Source: Planosporangium mesophilum
GTDB taxonomy: Bacteria; Actinomycetota; Actinomycetes; Mycobacteriales; Micromonosporaceae
Length of the DNA: 64,000 bases
Direction: 5' to 3'
NCBI RefSeq assembly: GCF_016863255.1
Contig: NZ_BOON01000005.1
Span: 186,001 to 250,000 of the forward strand
Positions 42,150-49,850 of this stretch are shown here, piece after piece; position 1 is the first letter of the stretch, and every line of letters starts with the position of its first letter. The notes beneath the pieces are model-generated. The model was not told the DNA's origin. It saw nothing but the letters and a program-made list of their open reading frames with translations, and searched no databases. The translations under genes and the position numbers were made by a program.

Positions 42150-42472
42150 GGGCAAACCGAGCAGCCGCTGACCGGCAAAGAGCGGTACGCGCGGTGCGGG
42201 CCGCCGACCGGTGTAGCCGTCCGACGACCCGCGAGCACGCGAGGCGGCCGTCAACGTGGCCCGCTACCGCCTGCGCCGCCGGAACGATCCGGTCGCCCTG
42301 ACGGTCATGTGCCTGTTCTTCATGGCGCCCACTGGATGGCTCGCGATCACCGAGATCCCATTGTGGTGGGCCGGAGTCGCCTTCCTGCAGCGGGCAACCA
42401 ACGACGGCGATCCATGTATACCTTGGTACGGCGGGTGGCGGTCTCGGCACACCTTGAATCGGCGGAGGTCAC
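42150..42472. other. 323-bp intergenic region upstream of the NACHT pair
   Basis: A GTG at 42256 opens a frame whose first 45 codons look coding (VARYRLRRRNDPVALTVMCL, one hydrophobic segment) before third-position GC decays and the frame runs into the next gene; it may be a gene remnant. TATACC at 42417-42422 is a candidate -10 for the downstream pair, which would leave a leader of about 45 nt with a GGAGGT Shine-Dalgarno. Confidence 0.4.
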
Positions 42473-42856
42473 ATGGATCCGACGCTTGTAACCGTCCTGG
42501 TCGCGGCGGCCAGCGCGGCGAGCGGCGAGCTGGGCCGGCAGGTGTGGACCGCCCTGACCAGGCTGGTGCGGCGGATCCCCGGCTCTTCCGGTACGACCGA
42601 ACTCGCCGCTCTGGAGGCGACCCCGACGGATCGCGCGACCGCCGGACGGCTGGCCCGGCTGTTGGCGGAACAGAGCGCGTCAGACCCGGACTTCGCGTCC
42701 GCACTGGCCGCATGGCGAACCCGGGCGGCCCGGCTTCAGTCCACCGGCGGCGTACACAACGAGTTCAAGGGTGGTACGGCGACCACGGTCATCATGGCCG
42801 GGGACGTGGGCGACATCAATATCGGTACACCCACCCCACCGCCGACCACTTCCTAG
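42473..42856 (+). CDS. Putative effector of an NLR-type system with C-terminal amyloid-like motif
   Basis: A 127-residue protein. The N-terminus is a hydrophobic, small-residue-rich helix (about 3-21, LVTVLVAAASAASGELG) followed by an amphipathic basic part (WTALTRLVRRIPG) and a helical region to about 88. A C-terminal motif at 93-118 (GVHNEFKGGTATTVI then MAGDVGDINIG) is repeated, with small changes, at the N-terminus of the next protein. A membrane-directed helical domain plus a C-terminal motif shared with an adjacent NLR-type NTPase is the layout of bacterial amyloid-signalling cell-death effectors (Bell/HeLo-like). The exact domain family is not recognised. The ATG has GGAGGT 5 nt upstream. 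Confidence 0.7.
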   Translation: MDPTLVTVLVAAASAASGELGRQVWTALTRLVRRIPGSSGTTELAALEATPTDRATAGRLARLLAEQSASDPDFASALAAWRTRAARLQSTGGVHNEFKGGTATTVIMAGDVGDINIGTPTPPPTTS

Positions 42857-42865
42857 CGGCCGGCC

Positions 42866-45373
42866 ATGGTCATGCCCGGGGAACAGGAGGGCGTCCACAA
42901 CGTCTTCTCCGGCCAGGCGACGTACGTCATCCAGGCCCGCGACGTCGGTGACATCCACTTCCACGGCGTTCCCGGTGAGACGCCGCAGGATCGCGCCGCC
43001 CGCGAACTGGCTCGGGTGGTGCATGCCCAGTGGCGGGACGAGGCCGGTATGCGCGGGCTGTCGGGTACGGCGAAGCTCGCGGTGCGCTGGGTCGCCGACT
43101 GGGGCCTGGCCGATCACCGGCAGAACGTCGGCGGCGATCTGAGCGGTACCGGCAACGGGCTCGCCGACCTGGCCGCGGCCTTCCGCGCCCTGCCGGAGCG
43201 GCGGCTGGTGATCCTCGGCGGTCCGGGAGCGGGCAAGACGTCGCTGGCGGTCATGCTCACCCTGGAGCTCCTGCGTACCCGCGGAACCGAGCAACCGGTC
43301 CCGGTCATCCTGCTGGCGGCGTCCTGGGATCCGCGGAGAGAGCACTTCGACACCTGGCTGGCCCGGCGCGTCCGGGAGGAGTACGCCGGTGAGAGTGACG
43401 CGCTGGACCGCCAGCGCATCCGCGAGCTGGTCCGCGACCGCCGTCTGATCCCGGTCGTCGACGGTCTGGACGAACTGCCGCAACCGGTCAGAGCCGAGGC
43501 CCTGACCGGGCTCAACCGGGCACTCACCGACGGCACGCCACTGATCCTCACCTCGCGGACCGCCGAGTACGCCGAGGTGGTCACCGATCACGACGTCCTG
43601 CGGTCCGCGGCGGTGATCAGGGCGCAACCCGTACCCGCGGCGACCGCCGCGGAGCATCTGCGGGCGACCTCCCATCCACAGCGGTCCGGCCGGTGGGAGC
43701 CGGTCCTGACCGCGCTCGCCGACCACCCGGACGGCCCGCTGGCCACGGCGCTGTCGTCACCATTGATGCTCTGGCTGGCCCGGACCGCGTACGGCGAACC
43801 GACGGCGAATCCAGCCGAGCTCGTCGACGAGGCACTCTTCCCCGATCCGGCGACGATCGAGCGGCATCTGCTCGATGCCCTGATCCCGGCCGTCTTCCGA
43901 ACCGGTCCACCCTCACCGGACCAGCCACGGCCGGTACGCGACTGGGGACCGGACCGGGCGCGGCGGTGGCTGGGGTTCCTGGCCGCCCACCTGACCCGGT
44001 TGCATACCAGGGAGCTCGGCTGGTGGGAGCTGCACCGGGCGAAGCTCCCCTCGGTACTCAAGGCGCCGGTGCTGATAGTCACCTACTTCCTGCTGATGTG
44101 GGCCATGAACACGCTCACGACCTGGTACGCCGGATCGGACCCGTTCCAGGCGTTCACGGTCGCCGTCGGTTCGACGATGGCCCTGATGTTCGGGCTCATG
44201 GGCGGCATGATCGCCCAGGTGGCGCTGCTGGGCAAAGGCGACCTGCCACGCCGACCCGCCAGGCTGTTCGGCCGGCGGCGAGCGCACGTGCCGGGTCCCG
44301 TGGCGCTGATTTTCCTGCTGGCGCCGCTGGTGATGTTCCTGCTGCGCGACCAGCCGGCGCTCGCGCTGGGGCTCACCCTCCCCGGGCTGCTGGTGCTGTT
44401 GGTGGGCATGCCCGGTAACAGCGCGCGGGTGGCCGGCCCCCGGGCACTGCTGCGGGGCGAGCAGGCGAGCACGGTACTCGGGGTACTACTGGTCAGCCCG
44501 GCTGTCGGGGCGATCGCGGCCGCCTTCATCGCCCCGATCGCCGGTCTGCCGTCCGCGCTGGGGACGGTCCTGGTGGGCGGCGCCGGCGCCACCGCGGTGG
44601 TACTGCTGCTCAGCCCGTGGAGTCGTTGGCTGCTGGCGAAGGTCGCGCTGGCCGGCACCGGTCGCCTGCCGTGGTCGGTGTTGACGTTCCTCGAGGACGC
44701 CCGGCGGGCCGGCGTGCTGCGGCAGGTCGGCGGCGTGTACCAGTTCCGGCACGCGCGGTTGCAGGCGCGGCTCGCCGCGACGTCGGGTATCGCCGAGCAA
44801 AGCGCAGCACCCGTGACGTCAGCCCTGGCACCGGAGGAGGAGCCGCAGGCGGTCCGGTTCCACGGATACACCGGGATGCTGCTGCGCCGGGGCCAGCCCA
44901 GGAACTACGTCCTACCGTGGTCCTTCGCCCTGATATGGATCATCATCATCACGACGGAGCATGGCTGGGGCGAGCAGGGGGCGTGGCTGACCGTCGGCTT
45001 CTTCGTGATCCTGCCCCTGATCCTCGACCTCGTCGCGCCGCCAACTGCCCGGCGCAGAGCCGAGATGTACCTCGACAGACAGTCCATCCGGGTTACGACC
45101 AGACGGCGCCACTTCGAATTGCCATGGTCGGACGTGGCGCAGGTGGCGGTACGCGACTTCGAACCCCCGATCGGCGGTCCCCGCAGCGATCAACGCATGC
45201 TGCATCTGCGGCTGTCGCCGACCTCGGCTGCGGGCCGTCGGATCCGGGTCAACCGCTCCGGCTGGTTCCCGATCTGGTCACTGGGAGAGGGTCCGGTCCC
45301 GCCGGAGCTCGAACACGCCCTCGCCCGTTTCGCGGGCGAGCGCTGGACGCCACCGGAACCGGATGGTGAGTAG
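42866..45373 (+). CDS. Membrane-spanning NACHT (STAND) NTPase with N-terminal amyloid-like motif and PH-like C-terminus
   Basis: An 835-residue protein. Residues 9-34 (GVHNVFSGQATYVI then QARDVGDIHFHG) match the C-terminal motif of the preceding protein. The NACHT domain has Walker A GGPGAGKT (118-125, K124) and Walker B with D199 and D202-E203 (VVDGLDEL), then the sensor-like LILTSRTAEY. About six transmembrane helices span 400-595. A conserved actinobacterial NACHT segment (LPWSVLTFLEDARRAGVLRQ, YQFRHARLQARLA) follows, then two more helices (680-725) and a PH-like domain (about 732-826, SIRVTTRRRHFELPWSDVAQ). It probably senses a signal at the membrane and templates the small effector. It starts 9 nt after that gene, so they form one operon. 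Confidence 0.85.
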   Translation: MVMPGEQEGVHNVFSGQATYVIQARDVGDIHFHGVPGETPQDRAARELARVVHAQWRDEAGMRGLSGTAKLAVRWVADWGLADHRQNVGGDLSGTGNGLADLAAAFRALPERRLVILGGPGAGKTSLAVMLTLELLRTRGTEQPVPVILLAASWDPRREHFDTWLARRVREEYAGESDALDRQRIRELVRDRRLIPVVDGLDELPQPVRAEALTGLNRALTDGTPLILTSRTAEYAEVVTDHDVLRSAAVIRAQPVPAATAAEHLRATSHPQRSGRWEPVLTALADHPDGPLATALSSPLMLWLARTAYGEPTANPAELVDEALFPDPATIERHLLDALIPAVFRTGPPSPDQPRPVRDWGPDRARRWLGFLAAHLTRLHTRELGWWELHRAKLPSVLKAPVLIVTYFLLMWAMNTLTTWYAGSDPFQAFTVAVGSTMALMFGLMGGMIAQVALLGKGDLPRRPARLFGRRRAHVPGPVALIFLLAPLVMFLLRDQPALALGLTLPGLLVLLVGMPGNSARVAGPRALLRGEQASTVLGVLLVSPAVGAIAAAFIAPIAGLPSALGTVLVGGAGATAVVLLLSPWSRWLLAKVALAGTGRLPWSVLTFLEDARRAGVLRQVGGVYQFRHARLQARLAATSGIAEQSAAPVTSALAPEEEPQAVRFHGYTGMLLRRGQPRNYVLPWSFALIWIIIITTEHGWGEQGAWLTVGFFVILPLILDLVAPPTARRRAEMYLDRQSIRVTTRRRHFELPWSDVAQVAVRDFEPPIGGPRSDQRMLHLRLSPTSAAGRRIRVNRSGWFPIWSLGEGPVPPELEHALARFAGERWTPPEPDGE

Positions 45374-45380
45374 CTGAGCG

Positions 45381-46277
45381 TCAGCGCGGACCGGCGGCGT
45401 GCGCGCCGGCCTCACTGCGCGCCTCCGAAGCCGGTGTGACCTCGACACCCTCGGGAGTCGTGACCCGCGGCCGGCCGCGCAGGTACAGGAACCAGTAGAA
45501 CCCGGCGACGAACAACCCGCCGCCCACCGCGTTGCCGAGGAAGGCGAGGACGAGGTTGTGTACGACCTCCCCGCCGCTGACACCCGGCACGTGGGCGAAC
45601 ATCGCCGCCGGGAGGAAGAACATGTTGGCGACGACGTGGTCGAAGCCGAGCGCGACGAACGCCATGATCGGGAAGAAGATCGCCAGGATCTTGCCCGCGA
45701 TGTCCTCGGCCGCGTAGGCCATCCAGACCGCAAGGCAGACCAGCCAGTTGCAGCCGATCGCGCGAAGGAAGATCTGCAGACCGTTCTCGGCCACCGCCTT
45801 GCCCTTGGCGACGGCGGCGAGTTTGGCGAAGGTGAGCGCACCCGCAGTGCCGGCAGCCGAGTGTGCGGATCCGATGACTCCGGTCTTCACCGCGAGGAGG
45901 TAGGCGACCAGCAACGCGCCGATCAGGTTGCCGACAGTGACGATCACCAGGCTCATCGCGGCCCGTCCGACCCTCACGCGGCGCGAGGTCAGCGCCAGCG
46001 GCAACAGCGCCATGTTGCCGGTGACCAGTTCCGCCCCGGCGATGACGACCAGGATGAGGCCGGTCGCGAAGACCGCGCCGAAGATCAGCGTGGGCAGGTT
46101 GCCCCAGGCTTCGGTCTTCAGCCCGGCCGTGACGACGACGCTCAACAGCCCGGCGAAGCCGATGTAGGCGCCGGCAAGGATCCCTCCGGCGAGCATGCGG
46201 TCGGGCGTGAGGTTTGCCTTCGCGACGCCGGCGTTCACCGCTGCCGTCGCGATCTGGTCTGGTGTCTTGAAGCTCAT
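45381..46277 (-). CDS. Formate/nitrite transporter (FNT) family channel
   Basis: A 298-residue FNT-family protein with six membrane helices. Family signatures are VIAGAELVTGNMALLPLA (the omega-loop helix 2-3 region) and IGCNWLVCLAVWMAYAAED (helix 5). FNT pentamers carry formate, nitrite or hydrosulfide across the membrane; which ion is transported here cannot be read from the sequence. The C-terminal 35 residues are hydrophilic. The ATG follows AGGGG by 4 nt. It converges on the NACHT gene with a 7-nt gap and is divergent from the Old Yellow Enzyme. Confidence 0.9.
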   Translation of the reverse strand: MSFKTPDQIATAAVNAGVAKANLTPDRMLAGGILAGAYIGFAGLLSVVVTAGLKTEAWGNLPTLIFGAVFATGLILVVIAGAELVTGNMALLPLALTSRRVRVGRAAMSLVIVTVGNLIGALLVAYLLAVKTGVIGSAHSAAGTAGALTFAKLAAVAKGKAVAENGLQIFLRAIGCNWLVCLAVWMAYAAEDIAGKILAIFFPIMAFVALGFDHVVANMFFLPAAMFAHVPGVSGGEVVHNLVLAFLGNAVGGGLFVAGFYWFLYLRGRPRVTTPEGVEVTPASEARSEAGAHAAGPR

Positions 46278-46342
46278 CGTTCCCCTGTATGTCCTGACTC
46301 TGCCGGCCGGAGGACATCCCTTCGCCGCCGCGTTCTGTACAC

Positions 46343-46357
46343 GTAACTTTCAGTTAC
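46343..46357. promoter_or_regulatory. 15-bp palindrome GTAACT-TTC-AGTTAC in a divergent promoter
   Basis: A perfect 6-3-6 palindrome in the 295-bp region between the FNT and Old Yellow Enzyme genes, with a further GTTAC-like half (GGTTAC) at 46373-46378. It lies in the least GC-rich part of the region and is a plausible operator for a dimeric regulator (MarR/HxlR/ArsR type; inference). No regulator gene is adjacent. Nothing else is supported between 46278 and 46572. Confidence 0.45.
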
Positions 46358-46572
46358 CCAGAAACGGCAAAAGGTTACATCCGGCGATGGTTCGGGCAAG
46401 CGTGTTGGCCCTCACAATCCGTCTCCGCCGACGGCATGCCCGATCGGATCGGCATGACGTAGGCCACGCGGATGCGTGCCGGGGAATGGCCACACCACAC
46501 GCAGAGTTGATCAACACTGGGCGCCGCACCACCCCCCCTGGGCGCCCCGCAGCCGAGACGACCGGAGAGACG

Positions 46573-47646
46573 ATGAGCACCCTGTTCCACCCGTTCACCC
46601 TGGGCAAGATCGAGCTGGCCAATCGGATCGCGCTGGCGCCGATGACCCGCAACCGGGCGGGCGCCGACGGCGTACCGCAGGACATCACCGCCACCTACTA
46701 CGCGCAGCGCGCCTCGGCGGGCCTGATCATCACCGAGGGCACCCAGCCGAGTGCCGTGGGGCAGGGCTACGCCAACACCCCCGGCATCCACTCCGCCGAG
46801 CAGGTGCGCGGCTGGCGGGCCGTCGCGGACGCGGTACACGAGCGTGGCGGTCGGATCATCATGCAGCTCATGCACGCCGGGCGGATCGGCCACCCGGACA
46901 ACAAGGGCGGCCTGGAGTCGGTGGCGCCGAGCGCGATCGCCGCGCCCGACGAGATCTTCACCGCGAACGGGATGCAGCCGTACCCGGTGCCCCGGGAGCT
47001 GGCCACCGACGAGCTGCCCGACGTGGTGGCGGAGTTCGTGACCGCGGCCCGCAACGCCGTCGACGCGGGACTGGACGGGGTGGAGCTGCACGCCGCGAAC
47101 GGCTACCTGCTGCACCAGTTCCTCGCCCCGTCCAGCAACACCCGCACCGACGCCTACGGCGGCTCCCCCGCCGCCCGGGCCCGTTTCGTCGTCGAGGTGA
47201 CGCGCGCCGTGGCCGAGGCGATCGGCCCGGAGCGGGTGGGTATCCGGATCTCCCCGGCGCACAACATCCAGGGTGTGCTGGAGACCGACCCGGCCGACGT
47301 GGCGGCCACGTACGGCGCGCTCATCGACGCGATCGCGCCGCTCGGCCTGGCATACCTGCACGCGCTCGCGGACCCGGCGAGCGACCTGGTGGTGGACCTG
47401 CGCCGCCGGTTCGGCGGCCCGTTCATCGCCAACGACGGCTTCGCGTCGGTGACCACGCAGGACGCGGCGAAGGAGATCCTCGACGACGGCCTGGCCGACC
47501 TGGTCGCCGTGGGCCGCGCCTTCCTGGCCAACCCCGACCTGCCCCGCCGCTGGGAGCTCGGCGCTCCGCTCAACGAGCCCGACTCGGACACGTTCTACAC
47601 GCCGGGTGAGCGCGGCTACATCGACTACCCGACGCTGGACCGCTAG
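46573..47646 (+). CDS. Old Yellow Enzyme family FMN ene-reductase
   Basis: A 357-residue OYE (NemA-like) protein: FMN-site NRIALAPMTRNRA, QLMHAGRIGHPDN near residue 97, substrate-binding H-x-x-N in VELHAANGYLLHQFL near 177, YGGS, and the C-terminal DLVAVGRAFLANPDLP phosphate-binding loop. It reduces activated C=C bonds of enals, enones or nitro compounds with NADPH; the physiological substrate is unknown. The ATG at 46573 has GGAGAG upstream. The 15-bp palindrome about 216 bp upstream may regulate it. Confidence 0.92.
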   Translation: MSTLFHPFTLGKIELANRIALAPMTRNRAGADGVPQDITATYYAQRASAGLIITEGTQPSAVGQGYANTPGIHSAEQVRGWRAVADAVHERGGRIIMQLMHAGRIGHPDNKGGLESVAPSAIAAPDEIFTANGMQPYPVPRELATDELPDVVAEFVTAARNAVDAGLDGVELHAANGYLLHQFLAPSSNTRTDAYGGSPAARARFVVEVTRAVAEAIGPERVGIRISPAHNIQGVLETDPADVAATYGALIDAIAPLGLAYLHALADPASDLVVDLRRRFGGPFIANDGFASVTTQDAAKEILDDGLADLVAVGRAFLANPDLPRRWELGAPLNEPDSDTFYTPGERGYIDYPTLDR

Positions 47647-47689
47647 GCCTGGCCACCGGGCCGGCGGCGCCGGACCTGAACGTGAATCG

Positions 47690-47728
47690 GCCCCGTGCCT
47701 CGATGGACTTCCCGTCGAGGCACGGGGC
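47690..47728. terminator. 14-bp hairpin between OYE and thyX
   Basis: GCCCCGTGCCTCGA (47690-47703) and its exact complement at 47715-47728 flank an 11-nt loop, between two converging genes (20 nt before the thyX stop). Probably a bidirectional terminator. Confidence 0.7.
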
Positions 47729-47748
47729 TGCTTCGCGTGCGCGGCCGC

Positions 47749-48615
47749 CTACGCGGCCAGTAACAACTCGGTGAGGTCGTCGAGGCCGAGCGCTGCGGCG
47801 TAGTCGCCTTCGAACGGGACGTCTTTGCGGTACTGGTGCCAGCCGCGGAAGTTGCCCGACATCCCGTCCGCGCCGCCCTCGGCCGGGTGCAGCGGCCGGG
47901 CGACATGCTCGAACGGGCTTAGGTGGCGACTGTCCAGTAGCCGGTCGTGCAGTTCGACATCCGCATTGGGGTCCCGTGTCCCCAAGTGGGTCAGGTACGA
48001 CACTCGCGCGCAGCGGCCCGTGCTGACCGGCAGCCACCTTTGAGGATCGTGGCGAGCCTCGGCGAGCTCGTCAGCTGACAGCAACGGCAGGTGCCACTGG
48101 TCGTACCCGACCGGGCGGGGCGACGAGTCCAGGTACGCGCGCAACGCCAGGCGGGCGGCACGGCGGATCTCCGGCTGCGCGTCCGGGTGAACCCGCAACG
48201 CAAACAGGTTGGACCAGTCGGTCGCCGTGCACAGCACGGTGTGCCACATGAACGGCTCGAGGAGCCGGTTCACCAGTTGCTTGTGCACACCGAGCTCCCC
48301 GAGGACCTGCGCGTGCCCGACCATGTCGGCGAGCGCTGCACGCCACTGCGCTTCCGCAGCATGCGGGTCATCGATCTCACTACCGGCCTGCATCCCAGAC
48401 TGGTTGCGGCCCCACTCGTCGGGAATGAACGGATCGGCGAGCACGTCGTCGATCGTCTTTGCCAGCGGCCGGGCTCGGCTGGACTGGCTGTTACGCGACA
48501 GTGCCCGGTGGGTGTTCCACTCAGGCAGGATGATCCGCGGGAACGTCACCTGCATCGTCGTTAGCCGCACCCGGAGCGGACTGATCGAGTCCACAATGAC
48601 CCGTGCGTCGTACAC
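47749..48615 (-). CDS. thyX: FAD-dependent thymidylate synthase, phage-type ThyX
   Basis: A 288-residue ThyX-family protein. The ThyX motif region reads THRALSRNSQSSRA (canonical RHRxxSxNexSxR), the form common in phage-encoded enzymes with Thr for the first Arg. NLFALRVHPDAQPEIRRAA supplies the flavin/dUMP site, and LSPFEHVARP is the family C-terminal signature. It would methylate dUMP using CH2-THF and flavin. The GTG at 48615 is fixed by AGGAGG 8 nt upstream. Third-position GC is somewhat lower than in core genes, consistent with transfer, probably from a phage (inference). Confidence 0.85.
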   Translation of the reverse strand: MYDARVIVDSISPLRVRLTTMQVTFPRIILPEWNTHRALSRNSQSSRARPLAKTIDDVLADPFIPDEWGRNQSGMQAGSEIDDPHAAEAQWRAALADMVGHAQVLGELGVHKQLVNRLLEPFMWHTVLCTATDWSNLFALRVHPDAQPEIRRAARLALRAYLDSSPRPVGYDQWHLPLLSADELAEARHDPQRWLPVSTGRCARVSYLTHLGTRDPNADVELHDRLLDSRHLSPFEHVARPLHPAEGGADGMSGNFRGWHQYRKDVPFEGDYAAALGLDDLTELLLAA

Positions 48616-48989
48616 GTGAGGCCCTCCTGCCGCCGACAGCGGCGACAGAGTACGGCAAACCAGCCGTAGGAGATCGGTCTGGCGCTCAAGACACATGGCC
48701 TAGTTCCGTTGCTGTCGACAACTACGGGCCCGGCCTGATCCCTCGATGCGAACTACCGGCGGAGCGGTCAGATTCGGCGTCGTCCGAGGTCACGGGGCTT
48801 GTCGGGGTTCGTCGCGGTCGGGTGCGGCCGGCACGGTTGCTGTACTCCGCTGCTGTACTCCGCGAGCCTGCCCGAGGTCAGCCAAGGCGTCTGCCGACCT
48901 ACGCATTACGAGTCCTCGGCCAACCAGTAGTCGTGGGGTTTCTGGTCGTCGTCGACCTGCGGCCGACGTCCACCATCGTCCGCCACTGT
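48616..48989. other. 374-bp region without a supported gene, upstream of thyX
   Basis: It must contain the thyX promoter. It holds a perfect 13-bp tandem repeat TGCTGTACTCCGC (48838-48850, 48851-48863), with a related TTGCTGTACATCGCGC at about 49639-49654 in the next gap. An open frame across it (48603-49037, plus strand) has poor codon statistics and is rejected. Confidence 0.45.
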
Positions 48990-49505
48990 TCAGTGGCTTG
49001 GCTGCTCGGATGGCTGCTCGACGGAAGTACCGCCTAACCAAGGACCGGCACGCAGGTACGACCCCAGCTCAGCCGGGATCGACCCTGTTGACAGGACCCA
49101 CTCATCGGCAAGCGATGCGACCACCAGGACCTGGCGCTCGAAACGCAGCCGTAGGCCGCCTACCGCAGGCTCCGACACATAGCCCTGGATCAGAGCGAGG
49201 TCGACCAATCGCTGGCCGACGAACGCGGACAGAAGATCAGGGGCGTGCGCTGGCTCCACCCGGGTCTCCCCATGTTCCTGCATGTCATACGACGCGTAGG
49301 GCTCACTGAATTCCAGACGCAGATAGTCGCCGGTTCCGTGAGCCATGAGGAAGGGTTTGCCCTCGAAGTGCAGCCAAAAGTGGATCAGGCTGGCAGCGCC
49401 ACCGCCCCTCTCGCCCTCGTACCAATGGCGAGCCTCGGTCACCGCGAGCAGCCTCCGCCCAAGGAGGCCACGTACAAGTGCAGCCGTTGCGGCAACATCG
49501 CTCAC
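48990..49505 (-). CDS. Hypothetical protein, accessory
   Basis: A 171-residue soluble protein with no recognised domain: a helical N-terminus (ATAALVRGLLGRRLLAVTEA), then beta-rich segments (LIHFWLHFEGKPFLMAHGTG, YLRLEFSEPYASYDM) and a short Ser/Gln-rich tail. Third codon positions are clearly less GC-rich than in neighbouring core genes, suggesting recent acquisition. It resembles in layout small actinobacterial proteins of unknown function that occur alone. The GTG start follows TAGCGT by 8 nt. Confidence 0.5.
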   Translation of the reverse strand: MSDVAATAALVRGLLGRRLLAVTEARHWYEGERGGGAASLIHFWLHFEGKPFLMAHGTGDYLRLEFSEPYASYDMQEHGETRVEPAHAPDLLSAFVGQRLVDLALIQGYVSEPAVGGLRLRFERQVLVVASLADEWVLSTGSIPAELGSYLRAGPWLGGTSVEQPSEQPSH

Positions 49506-49850
49506 GAGGCAGAACGCTACCGCCCGCCGGACAGTGCCCCCTCAACCTTCCGAATACAGGCAGTGAGGTCGCCTGTGGTCGGACGCGAGACCAGACGGCT
49601 CCCCTCGGTCTTGTGCAGGCCGGCGCGGTACGGCTGGGTTGCTGTACATCGCGCGGCTGAATCGGGAGCCAAATGTTGAGTCGGAACTCCACCGCCGGTA
49701 ATCATGTGATCGGGCGACTCAGGCAAGGCTCCAGGCGCGGATGGACGACTGCGACGCGCAGGGTCTCGCGGGCTGGCACTGCCAGCATCCCGACCTCGAT
49801 CGTGAGGCCGAATATCCTGCAGTAGCTTGCCGAACACGCGAAGGAGTCCG
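49506..49850. other. 345-bp region without a supported gene
   Basis: It holds the divergent promoters of the two flanking hypothetical genes. An AAGGAG Shine-Dalgarno at 49841-49846 belongs to the next gene. Open frames here are shadows with poor codon use. A half-copy of the 13-bp repeat near thyX is present at about 49639. Confidence 0.4.

Noticed and set aside
42256-42951. 231-codon open frame overlapping the effector candidate
   Set aside because: Only the first 45 codons look coding; the rest is an out-of-frame shadow of the gene at 42473. Reported only as a possible remnant.
48603-49037. 144-codon open frame on the plus strand upstream of thyX
   Set aside because: Poor codon statistics, no Shine-Dalgarno or family resemblance, and it overlaps the thyX start region and the end of the gene at 48990.
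49245-49679. 144-codon plus-strand frame with a CxxC pair
   Set aside because: It is antisense to the better-supported gene at 48990-49505 and its codon use is poor.
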